Shown here piece by piece: positions 6,286 through 10,724 of a stretch of 10,724 nt of DNA. Numbering within the stretch: position 1 is the first letter of the stretch; every line of letters starts with the position of its first letter. The DNA is from Baffinella frigidus (lineage: Eukaryota; Cryptophyceae; Cryptomonadales; Baffinellaceae): contig MU647717.1 of the NCBI GenBank assembly GCA_026770585.1, forward strand, positions 56,212 through 66,935. Direction: 5' to 3'. The position numbers and the translations under genes are program-made. The notes below the pieces were generated by a model that ran no database searches, was not told the origin of the DNA, and saw nothing but the letters and a program-made list of their open reading frames with translations.

Positions 6286-6383
6286 ACAAATCAAGAGGGG
6301 TGAGAAAGGACCCTGCGATAGGCAATCCGTAGGGACATAGGGTTGTGTCGCCACCGATACCCCCTTCGTAGCCCGCTGTGCGG
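6286..6383 (+). mobile_element. Degenerate family A fragment nested in element D
   Basis: aggaccctgcgataggcaat (from 6308) and agggacatagggt (from 6331) parallel the family A interior at 10253-10290. gcccgctgtgcgg (6371-6383) is a decayed right end. The left end is not recognisable. Confidence 0.55.
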
Positions 6384-6665
6384 CAAGGGACTTGGATGAA
6401 TCCTGCAGGTCCCAGCGGTGGACTCGCAGCTCAGTCTCAGTCTGATTCGGTCTCGAAATCAAGGGAATTCTGGCTCTCTTTCAGTCTATTTGGTCTCACC
6501 CGTTTGGTGAGCCCGAGTTTTTTTTTGCTCCAAAGTTGACGGATTCGTACCACGGACCCAGGATGTCAACTTGCGAAAAGTCAGCCAACCCGACTGAGGC
6601 TGAGCTAGGAGCCTTGAAATGCTGGGAGGCGCATGTCCGTGAGCGGCGAATCGTCTTCCTATTAC

Positions 6666-6719
6666 TATTAATAACAATACTATTAATAATAATAATAAAT
6701 ATTATTATTGTTATTAATA
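6666..6719. repeat. AT-rich palindrome with 14-bp perfect arms
   Basis: tattaataacaata (6666-6679) is the exact complement of 6706-6719, with an AT-only TTA/ATA microsatellite between. It could extrude as a cruciform. No gene. Confidence 0.85.
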
Positions 6720-6753
6720 ATAATGATCAATGTAAATATAGCCCAGGACGCCT

Positions 6754-6819
6754 GAGACAGCTGGGTGATGTAGTGGCAGGCAGGGGCTGATATCCGGGGG
6801 GTCGAGACAGCTGGATGAT
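6754..6819. repeat. 16-bp direct repeat gagacagctgg(g/a)tgat
   Basis: Found at 6754-6769 and 6804-6819, one mismatch, 50 bp apart, bracketing the GATATCCGGGGG motif at 6788-6799. Confidence 0.8.
6786..6806 (+). repeat. GATATCCGGGGG motif, three local copies
   Basis: The core gatatccgggggstcg occurs near 6788-6804, 7084-7100 and 7485-7501. The last two also share the bases just outside (ctcggtcgcgag versus ctcgatggcgag). It is preceded by ggcaggcggggg-like sequence near 6774 and 7470. The repetition is clear; whether it is promoter DNA or a copied exon edge is open. Confidence 0.6.
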
Positions 6820-6820
6820 C

Positions 6821-6850
6821 CTACCCTAAACCCTAAACCCTAAACCCTTA
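6821..6850. repeat. Short CCCTAAA array
   Basis: About four near-perfect telomere-type heptamers, C-rich strand on +. Confidence 0.85.
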
Positions 6851-6933
6851 CTCCATGAACCTTACCCTTTTTCGCATGCACCCTAACGTACACTCGTCTC
6901 TGAATCCGACACCCGGAATGGCGTGGCAGGCGG

Positions 6934-7070
6934 CCACCAAGCCTCACAACCTGGGCAAATCGAAAAAGTCAAAAACACCAAATCCCCTTGGAGGCCGTCG
7001 GAATCCGACGCCCCTCAAGGGGATTTTGGAGCCATTTTTCCCGATTTGCCCAGACTGTGAGGGTTGGTGG
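6934..7070. mobile_element. Family C foldback MITE, copy 2
   Basis: The 29-bp ends at 6934-6962 and 7042-7070 are inverted with three mismatches (ccaccaa-cctcaca...gggcaaatcg). The interior also folds back (aaatccccttg against caaggggattt, gtcgga against tccgac), making nearly the whole 137 bp one hairpin. It shares with copy 1 the CAAATCG ends, caagggga and ttggagcc. No coding frame. Confidence 0.85.
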
Positions 7071-7081
7071 GGAGGTTAGGG

Positions 7082-7298
7082 CTCGATATCCGGGGGCTCG
7101 GTCGCGAGTGCGGACATGTCAGCGGGACATGCCTGCTTCACTCAGACCATCTAAAACATTCAGAATGCATGTCGACACGCCCCGCGGTACAAACCGCGTC
7201 AAATTAATAACAATATTTGTGTATGTGTGGTATTATTATTAATTTTTATAGTGAAACCTACCCTCTTTCTCAGAAGCCCTGACCCCAAAACTCGAAAT
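7082..7298. other. Spacer with a small hairpin and AT-rich patch
   Basis: Contains a GATATCCGGGGG motif copy, a 6-bp hairpin cgcggt/accgcg (7183-7198) in a ggtacaaa context like the core of the element D ends, and an AT-rich patch (7199-7250). No gene. Confidence 0.5.
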
Positions 7299-7378
7299 GG
7301 CGGCAGGCGGGGGTACTACTACTACTACTGCTGCTACTACTACTACTACTACTACTACTACTATTACTACTACTACTC

Positions 7379-7425
<47 letters not shown>

Positions 7426-7484
7426 TATGTGTATATGTAGTATAAGTGATAATAATAAGGATGTTCGCGGCGGCAGGCGGGGGT
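7299..7484. repeat. Compound TAC/AT/GT microsatellite between 16-bp direct repeats
   Basis: ggcggcaggcgggggt occurs identically at 7299-7314 and 7469-7484. Between them are (TAC)n with CTG and ATT interruptions (7315-7377), (AT)n (7379-7391) and (GT)n (about 7392-7422). Frames through it give homopolymeric Tyr, Ser, Cys-Val or His-Thr peptides and are artefacts. Confidence 0.85.
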
Positions 7485-7501
7485 CGATATCCGGGGGCTC
7501 G

Positions 7502-7636
7502 ATGGCGAGCTCGCTGTCTGCGCGAGGCGACGCCTTGAACCAGACCATCGGACAGTCGCTGTGGGACTCCGCCAAGACCGAGGTCCGGCCAAACCCGGGC
7601 ACATGTCAAAATCCCAGAACGCGACGCTTCGCTTAA
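7502..7636 (+). CDS. Short ORF (44 aa) containing the first SLWDSAKTEV island
   Basis: The ATG at 7502 (gctcgATGG) opens a frame reading MASSLSARGDALNQTIG and then the conserved core SLWDSAKTEV, ending at a TAA at 7634-7636. I do not recognise it. Its core (7535-7598) recurs at 7753-7816; most differences fall at third codon positions of this frame, which favours past or present coding on this strand. The start is uncertain because the sequence before it belongs to a repeated GATATCCGGGGG block in which another copy has GTC in place of ATG. After the core the two copies diverge, so the C-terminal part here may be read-through into intron or junk. Confidence 0.4.
   Translation: MASSLSARGDALNQTIGQSLWDSAKTEVRPNPGTCQNPRTRRFA
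7535..7598 (+). other. Coding-like island, family 1, copy 1
   Basis: Sixty-four bases encoding NQTIG-x-SLWDSAKTEV-x-PNP. Against copy 2 there are six clear codon differences, four at the third position (acc/acg, gtc/gtt, cca/cct, and ttg/ttc, which changes the residue). No clear splice site borders it. Confidence 0.6.
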
Positions 7637-7752
7637 AAGTGCGCTCGTGGTACAGATCCCGCGTTGTTGCGGAGGGTGGGGTGGACTTTTGGCGTGGTGC
7701 TGGTACAAATGTGCGGGGTTGACTTTTCGCGGATTCCCACGTGTGGCCTGGC
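7628..7752. other. Spacer between family 1 islands
   Basis: Contains ggggtggacttttggcgtgg and ggggttgacttttcgcgg as a diverged direct repeat (about 7677 and 7716), and ggtacaaa/ggtacaga motifs like those in the ends of element D. No gene. Confidence 0.4.
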
Positions 7753-7816
7753 TTCAACCAGACGATCGGACTGTCGCTGTGGGACTCCGCCAAGACCGAG
7801 GTTGGGCCTAACCCGG
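7753..7816 (+). other. Coding-like island, family 1, copy 2
   Basis: The same island as 7535-7598, shifted by 218 bp and without the upstream ATG. It runs into a G-rich telomere-like patch (7815-7880), giving a low-complexity tail if translated. Confidence 0.6.
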
Positions 7817-8080
7817 TTTGGGGTTGGGGGTTCGGGGTTCGGGTTTGCGAGAAAGTGGTGAGGGTGCAGGGTTTGGCGCTGACGGCTGACGGTTTAGGGC
7901 CCATAACCCCAAACCCCAAACCCCAAAACCCTAAACCCCACACCCCAAACCCCAAACCCCAACCCTGAACCCAAAACCAAAAACCCTAAACCCTAAACCC
8001 TAAACCCTAAACCCCACCCCCCAAAACCCAAAACCCCAAGCCCCAAACACGAAACCCTGAACCGCAAACCCCAAACGCCA
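7805..8080. repeat. Telomere-like arrays meeting head to head
   Basis: About 7815-7900 carries the G-rich strand on + (ggtttggggttgggggttcg, ending ggtttaggg). From about 7905 to 8080 the C-rich strand is on + (CCCCAAA, then CCCTAAA near 7984-8012). The orientation flips across ggtttagggcccataacc (7890-7907), built on GGGCCC. Confidence 0.85.
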
Positions 8081-8090
8081 GGCGACGCAG

Positions 8091-8138
8091 GTCCTGAAAG
8101 AGCCGTTGCTCTCGCGCGATCTCAAGGTGTCCGTACAG
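8091..8138 (+). CDS. Exon-like island, family 2, copy 1 (16 codons, phase 0-0)
   Basis: The island follows gacgCAG (8084-8090) and precedes GTTGCG (8139). In the best frame it reads VLKEPLLSRDLKVSVQ, exactly 48 nt with both splice phases 0. The related stretch 8298-8344 shares PLLSRDLKV and the same CAG|GTTGC edge. I do not recognise the peptide. The following sequence includes a pyrimidine-rich run (8168-8197). With only two copies and few differences, the reading frame is less certain than for families 3 and 4. Confidence 0.45.
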
Positions 8139-8297
8139 GTTGCGAGCCCCTCTCCCGAGGCGGGCCTGTTTTTCTTTTTCCTTTCCCCCCCCTCTTCAAA
8201 CTCCCGTCCCCGCCCGGCGATTTGCGGCTTTTGTACCGACGGAGTGCCTGAAATCGACCCCCCCGGGGCAACCCCGGGAAACCAATAACCCTCTAGG
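8139..8297. other. Spacer (possible intron) with pyrimidine tract
   Basis: A T/C-only run of about thirty bases (8168-8197) is followed by GC-rich sequence and a perfect ccccgg/ccgggg-type hairpin (8262-8279, around ggcaa). One of the few spacers here not made of heptamers. No gene. Confidence 0.45.
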
Positions 8298-8344
8298 GAT
8301 GAAAGGAGCCCGTTGCTCTCGCGCGATCTCAAGGTGTTCGTGCA
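8298..8344 (+). pseudogene. Exon-like island, family 2, copy 2, altered 5' part
   Basis: From 8310 it matches 8102-8138 (ttgctctcgcgcgatctcaa and on), with S to F and silent changes, and keeps the CAG|GTTGCA edge at 8344/8345. Two extra bases in its 5' part relative to copy 1 shift the frame there, and the upstream CTCTAG is a poorer acceptor. Telomere-like repeats start within ten bases of the donor. Confidence 0.45.
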
Positions 8345-8345
8345 G

Positions 8346-8529
8346 GTTGCAAACCCGAAACCCGAACCCCAAACCCCAAACCTCAACCCCCGAAACTCGA
8401 ACACTCAACCTCAAACCCCAAACCCCAGAACCCAGACCCCAAACCCCAAATCCCAAATCCCGAAACCCGAAACCCAAAACCCAACCCCCAAAATCCTGAA
8501 ACCCCTAACCCCCAAGCCCTAACCCGGCA
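8346..8529. repeat. CCCCAAA-dominated telomere-like array
   Basis: Heptamers CCCCAAA, CCCGAAA, CCCAAAA with the C-rich strand on +. Translation gives PNPKPQT-type peptides in open frames on both strands, which come from the 7-bp period and are not genes. Confidence 0.85.
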
Positions 8530-8530
8530 G

Positions 8531-8569
8531 GTACATCAGGATTTCCTGCAGTTCACACGTCTATCCGTC
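8531..8569 (+). pseudogene. Exon-like island, family 3, truncated copy
   Basis: After ccggCAG (8524-8530) the frame reads VHQDFLQFTRLSV and stops at TAA inside the first CCCCTAA heptamer (8570). It matches the first 13 codons of the full copy at 8725. The exon is cut in mid-sequence and joined directly to telomere-like DNA. Confidence 0.6.
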
Positions 8570-8720
8570 TAACCCCTAACCCCTAACCCCTAACCCCTAA
8601 CCCATAACCCCTAACCCCCAACCCCTGACCCCCAACCCTTCACCCCTAACCCCTCACCCCTTACCCCCACCCCCTAACCCCTAACCCCTACCCCCTGACC
8701 CCAAACCCCTAACCCCCAAA
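8570..8720. repeat. CCCCTAA-type heptamer array
   Basis: The left part (8571-8600) is a nearly perfect CCCCTAA array and the rest is degenerate (CCCCTGA, CCCCCAA, CCCTTAC). It contains many CTAAC and CTGAC words of the kind that fit the branch-point consensus yUnAy. The C-rich strand is on +. Confidence 0.85.
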
Positions 8721-8724
8721 CCAG

Positions 8725-8817
8725 GCACAGCGGGATTTCCTGCAGTTCACACGGCTCCCCGTCGCGGAGGATTACTTCGTGGCTCTCCTCGACTACCTCC
8801 ACCTCTCCACCATGACG
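8725..8817 (+). CDS. Exon-like island, family 3, full copy (31 codons, phase 0-0)
   Basis: The island follows aaacCAG (8718-8724) and precedes GTGTGT (8818). It is 93 nt and reads AQRDFLQFTRLPVAEDYFV then ALLDYLHLSTMT, a compact hydrophobic and aromatic stretch that could be one or two helices. Its 3' half (8764-8817) aligns with 8905-8958: eight of 18 codons differ, with six of nine base changes at third positions and five codons synonymous, the pattern left by protein-level selection. Its 5' part matches 8531-8569. I do not recognise the domain; a BTB-like helix pair is a remote possibility I would not defend. It is probably an internal exon, because no start or stop lies within it. Confidence 0.6.
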
Positions 8818-8853
8818 GTGTGTAGCGCCCGCCCTCCCGAGTGAAGCATTTCG

Positions 8854-8888
8854 ACGGCTTTTGGCACCGGGGATACCCCCCCTGGTGC
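8854..8888. repeat. Imperfect hairpin between family 3 copies
   Basis: ggcaccgggg and cccctggtgc pair around a short ataccc loop. It sits in the 87-bp spacer between two exon-like copies, the only spacer in this stretch without heptamers. Confidence 0.6.
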
Positions 8889-8901
8889 AACCTCACTACT
8901 C

Positions 8902-8958
8902 TTCGCCGAGGACTACTTTTTGGTTCTCCGTGACTATCTCCACCTCTCTACCATGACG
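8902..8958 (+). CDS. Exon-like island, family 3, 3'-half copy
   Basis: The frame reads FAEDYFLVLRDYLHLSTMT and ends at acg|GTAAAA (8959), the same position as the donor of the full copy. The 5' half (DFLQFTRL) is missing; the sequence before it (cctcactactc) has no close CAG acceptor, although GAG at 8908-8910 could serve. It could be a mutually exclusive alternative exon or a decaying duplicate. Confidence 0.55.
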
Positions 8959-9619
8959 GTAAAACACCCTACACCCTAAATCCTAAACACCAGACCCTGA
9001 TCCTTAACCCATGAACCCCAAACCCCAAACCCCAAAACCCCAAACCGTAAAACCTTCACCCTCAATCGTAACCCCCGAAACCCTCTCGAGGCTACTTCTC
9101 AAAGGCTCTCGAGCCTATCGTTGATGCGTGATCCAAATGTCCAGCGACAACGTCGAAAGCCCTGTACCCTAAACCCCCCCTAAACCCTAAACCCTAAATC
9201 CTAAACCTTAAACCCTAAGCCCTAAACCCTTAACCCTAAACCCTAAACCCTAAACCCTAAACCCTTAAAATCCCAAACCCCAAACCCCAAACTCCAAATC
9301 GTAAGCCCTGAACACCTTCTGCCGAGCTTTGCTGAAGCAGGAGCCTAAACCCTAAACCCTGAACCCTCAATTCTCAACCCTAAGCCTTAAACCCTGAACC
9401 CTAAACCAGAAACCAGAAACCAGAAACCAGAAACCCTAATCCCTCAACCCCAATCACCAAACCCTAAACCCTAAATCCTCCACCCCTACACCCCAAACTC
9501 CCAAACTCTAAACTCTAATCCCTAACCCCTAACCCCGAAACCCTTCCCTAAACCCCCAACCCCAAACCCCAAACCCCAAACCCCAAACCCCAGTCCCCAA
9601 ACCTAAACCCTCACCCTTA
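8959..9619. repeat. Long mixed heptamer arrays with small unique islands
   Basis: Blocks of different heptamers follow each other: CCCCAAA (about 9014-9045), CCCTAAA (9166-9266), AAACCAG (four units, 9403-9430), CCCCTAA and CCCCAAA (9556-9592). Unique islands lie at about 9086-9165 (including ggctacttctcaaaggctct, with ctctcgag twice) and 9308-9345 (cttctgccgagctttgctga). They may be further exon scraps but have no second copy here. C-rich strand on + throughout. Confidence 0.8.
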
Positions 9620-9625
9620 AACCAG

Positions 9626-9672
9626 ACATTGCTGCAGGAACCGACCTCACGCCAGTCAGAAACGGGCGCCGC
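9626..9672 (+). pseudogene. Exon-like island, family 4, copy 1, frameshifted
   Basis: Follows ttaaacCAG (9617-9625). It aligns with 9896-9940 over acgccagtcagaaacgggcg but lacks one base in the codons matching PDF, so the frame is broken. It joins degenerate telomere-like DNA after about 47 bases. Confidence 0.6.
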
Positions 9673-9684
9673 AACTCAACCCCC

Positions 9685-9717
9685 TTAAACCCTAAACCAG
9701 AGGGTTTTAGGGTTTAA
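9685..9717. repeat. Head-to-head telomere repeat palindrome
   Basis: ttaaaccctaaa (9685-9696) and tttagggtttaa (9706-9717) are exact complements around a 9-base spacer (ccagagggt). This is the inward-facing arrangement expected where two telomeric tracts are joined, but at only 12 bp per arm it may equally be a local inversion. Confidence 0.8.
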
Positions 9718-9782
9718 AAAAACTCCGACCCCTCAACCCGAAACCCGAAACCCAAAACCTGAATCCCGAAACCCTCAACCAG

Positions 9783-9857
9783 ACATCGGTGGAAGAGCCG
9801 GACCTGATGCCAGTCAAAAACGGGCGCCTAAACCCTAAACTCGAAAACGAGCTCACC
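9783..9857 (+). pseudogene. Exon-like island, family 4, copy 2, with telomere-like insert
   Basis: Follows tcaacCAG (9775-9782). The frame reads TSVEEPDLMPVKNGR and is then interrupted by cctaaaccctaaac (9827-9840). Beyond it, tcgaaaacgagctc (9841-9854) matches tcgacaacgagctc of copy 3 (9947-9960). In place of gagaaaa in copy 3 this copy has telomere-type repeats, so they replaced a few bases in the middle of the coding sequence. The frame stays open for some codons beyond. Confidence 0.6.
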
Positions 9858-9895
9858 CGAACCCCCAAAGCCTAACACCTCAGAACCCTCGGCAG

Positions 9896-10000
9896 ACAGT
9901 GGCGGAGGAGCCAGATTTCACGCCAGTCAGAAACGGGCGGAGAAAATCGACAACGAGCTCGGGGGGCGAGAGCGAATCCAGGGGTGCACTGCGACGCCAG
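9896..10000 (+). CDS. Exon-like island, family 4, intact copy (35 codons, phase 0-0)
   Basis: The island follows cggCAG (9890-9895) and precedes GTCAAT (10001); it is 105 nt. The frame begins TVAEEPDFTPVRNGRRKSTT and ends ESRGALRRQ. It is acidic at first, then basic and Ser/Thr/Gly-rich, so probably a disordered, possibly phosphorylated segment. Copies 1 and 2 support its 5' half and a separate copy (10142-10178) supports its 3' part. The frame stays open past the donor to a TGA at about 10112, so it could also be a terminal coding segment. I do not recognise the family. Confidence 0.6.
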
Positions 10001-10141
10001 GTCAATGGAAGTAGTAGCGTGCGTTATCCGTTAACCGACGGACAATGTTATCCGTCGGTTGCCCTGTCAGCAGAACGCTATCCGTCGGTTAATGGGGGCA
10101 CAAGGACCTCGTGACCACCTCGTGACACCCCCTGACACGTC
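10001..10141. repeat. Stem-loop and short direct repeats after the family 4 exon
   Basis: aaccgacgga (10033-10042) pairs perfectly with tccgtcggtt at 10051-10060, and the same right arm recurs at 10081-10090, so two alternative hairpins compete. acctcgtgac is repeated in tandem near 10105-10125. As candidate intron or 3' region its role is unknown. Confidence 0.7.
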
Positions 10142-10178
10142 TGGCGAGAACGAATCCTGGGGAGGAATGCGCCGCCAG
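10142..10178 (+). pseudogene. Exon-like island, family 4, 3'-half copy
   Basis: tggcgagaacgaatcctggg and on aligns with 9964-10000. The frame reads GENESWGGMRRQ against GESESRGALRRQ and ends at the same place, CAG|GTCAGT (10179), which is a better donor than that of the intact copy. The 5' half and acceptor are missing. Confidence 0.55.
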
Positions 10179-10201
10179 GTCAGTCAGCAATCCAACAATG
10201 T

Positions 10202-10360
10202 CACACAGCGGATCTCCAAGGGATTTTGAATAACCCCTCAGCGATAAGACCTAGGACCCTACGGTCGGCAACCCGCAGGGACATAGTGGGGTTCTTGAGG
10301 ATAAAGTCACGGAAACTCGGGCTCTCAGCGCCCGGAATTCCCTTGGTAGCCCTCTTTGTG
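10202..10360 (+). mobile_element. Family A MITE, 159-bp copy
   Basis: Left end cacacagcgg at 10202-10211; the decayed right end cccttggtagccctctttgtg (10340-10360) is its imperfect inverse. The length agrees with the 160-bp copy at 4587. The interior matches the copy at 1186. A second terminus-like sequence, cgaagcccactgtgtg (10391-10406), lies 46 bases further on and may be the end of another, lost copy. No clear target duplication. Confidence 0.75.
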
Positions 10361-10454
10361 GAGTACCACGAAACTGACTTGACCGTTGTGCGAAGCCCAC
10401 TGTGTGATACCCCAAAGTGCACAACGTTTTGGGAATGAGGTCATTCCCCCACAC

Positions 10455-10724
10455 CGTTTAGGGTTTGGGGTTTGGGGTTTGGGCTCTCTCAGCAGGCAGG
10501 CTACTGTCCGTAGACCCTAAAAGATGAACCCTGACCATCAACGACCCAACGCTTTGACCCCTAAACCATGAACGTCAAATCCTAACCCCCAACCGTTAAA
10601 CTCTAAACCCCAAACCCTACACCCTAAGCCCTCAACCCTAAACCCCAAACCCTAAACCTCAAAACCGTAAACCTCAAAATCCTCATCGCTAAACCCCAAA
10701 CCCCAAACCCCAAACCCCAAACCC
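10455..10724. repeat. Telomere-like arrays with orientation switch
   Basis: 10457-10489 has the G-rich strand on + (gtttagggtttggggtttgg). After a 25-base unique piece, 10514-10724 has the C-rich strand on +, ending in a run of CCCCAAA units at the window edge. Degenerate, so interstitial or old. Confidence 0.85.

Larger units (their letters stand above)
6046..6613. mobile_element. Element D: 568-bp unit with long (about 87 bp) terminal inverted repeats
   Basis: Bases 6061-6132 and the reverse complement of 6527-6598 align without gaps at 58 of 72 positions (about 80%); the best block is ggtac-aa-ccgtcaactttgg (6108-6128 and 6531-6551). Weaker similarity extends outward to 6046 and 6613 and inward to about 6170, where agactga is shared. 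There is no transposase frame and no clear target duplication. The divergence of the arms suggests an old insertion. Its interior holds fragments of families C and A, so it received later insertions or captured them. Confidence 0.75.

Noticed and set aside
7377-7955. 192-aa minus-strand frame
   Set aside because: It runs from telomere-like DNA through antisense of the family 1 islands into a His-Thr/Ile-Tyr microsatellite translation. Third-position changes favour the plus frame in the islands.
8140-8522. Open frames rich in PNPKPQT-type peptides on both strands
   Set aside because: A 7-bp CCCCAAA array read in triplets automatically gives these long stop-free peptides.
8725-8817. Assignment of the DYLHLSTMT island to a BTB or other named fold
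   Set aside because: The helix-like pattern is too short and no diagnostic residues are visible.
1-10724. Dinoflagellate spliced-leader sequence or other lineage marker
   Set aside because: I looked for a spliced-leader-like ccattttggctcaag and found none on reading; a heptamer telomere type alone does not identify the lineage.

Overview
This window looks like nuclear DNA from a eukaryote with plant-type (CCCTAAA/TTTAGGG) telomere repeats, from a subtelomeric or telomere-repeat-rich interstitial region. Heptameric arrays, mostly degenerate and mostly with the C-rich strand on +, run through the right half. The non-repeat DNA is GC-rich, and the one good ORF has GC-rich third codon positions with a proline- and arginine-rich product. 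GT donors and CAG acceptors flank several coding-like islands. No operons, Shine-Dalgarno sites, rRNA or tRNA genes are visible. A unicellular alga or other protist fits best, but the sequence does not fix the lineage.

Left third (1-3265): a CAG-rich imperfect repeat; a 26-bp-period duplication; a densely folded tract (609-1177) with long perfect hairpins and a multi-arm inverted repeat; a copy of a 160-bp TIR element (family A); a 564-bp element (1435-1998) with matching 24-bp ends and a 10-bp flanking direct repeat; a 106-bp tandem duplication; then the only convincing long CDS (2301-3059, 252 aa, unknown function, duplicated WLNST module), which ends inside telomere-like DNA.

Middle (3266-7500): a graveyard of small foldback transposons. 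Family B (two copies, one matched by a near-empty related site), family C (two copies plus one nested end), family A, and a 568-bp element D with arms of about 87 bp carrying fragments of A and C inside it. Between them lie GA-rich, G-run, AT-palindrome and compound TAC/AT/GT microsatellites and a possible short first coding exon (5760-5852).

Right third (7500-10724): degenerate 7-bp telomere-like arrays in blocks (CCCTAAA, CCCCAAA, CCCCTAA, AAACCAG) interrupted by short exon-like islands, each present in two or three diverged copies. Many begin directly after CAG and end directly before GT, keep one plus-strand frame, and tend to differ at third codon positions. Some are truncated or frameshifted where they meet telomere-like DNA. 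The most interesting reading is a gene, or decaying gene family, whose symmetric exons were duplicated in tandem within introns made of telomere-like repeats, with those repeats supplying the 3' splice-site context. Whether it is expressed cannot be told from sequence alone.
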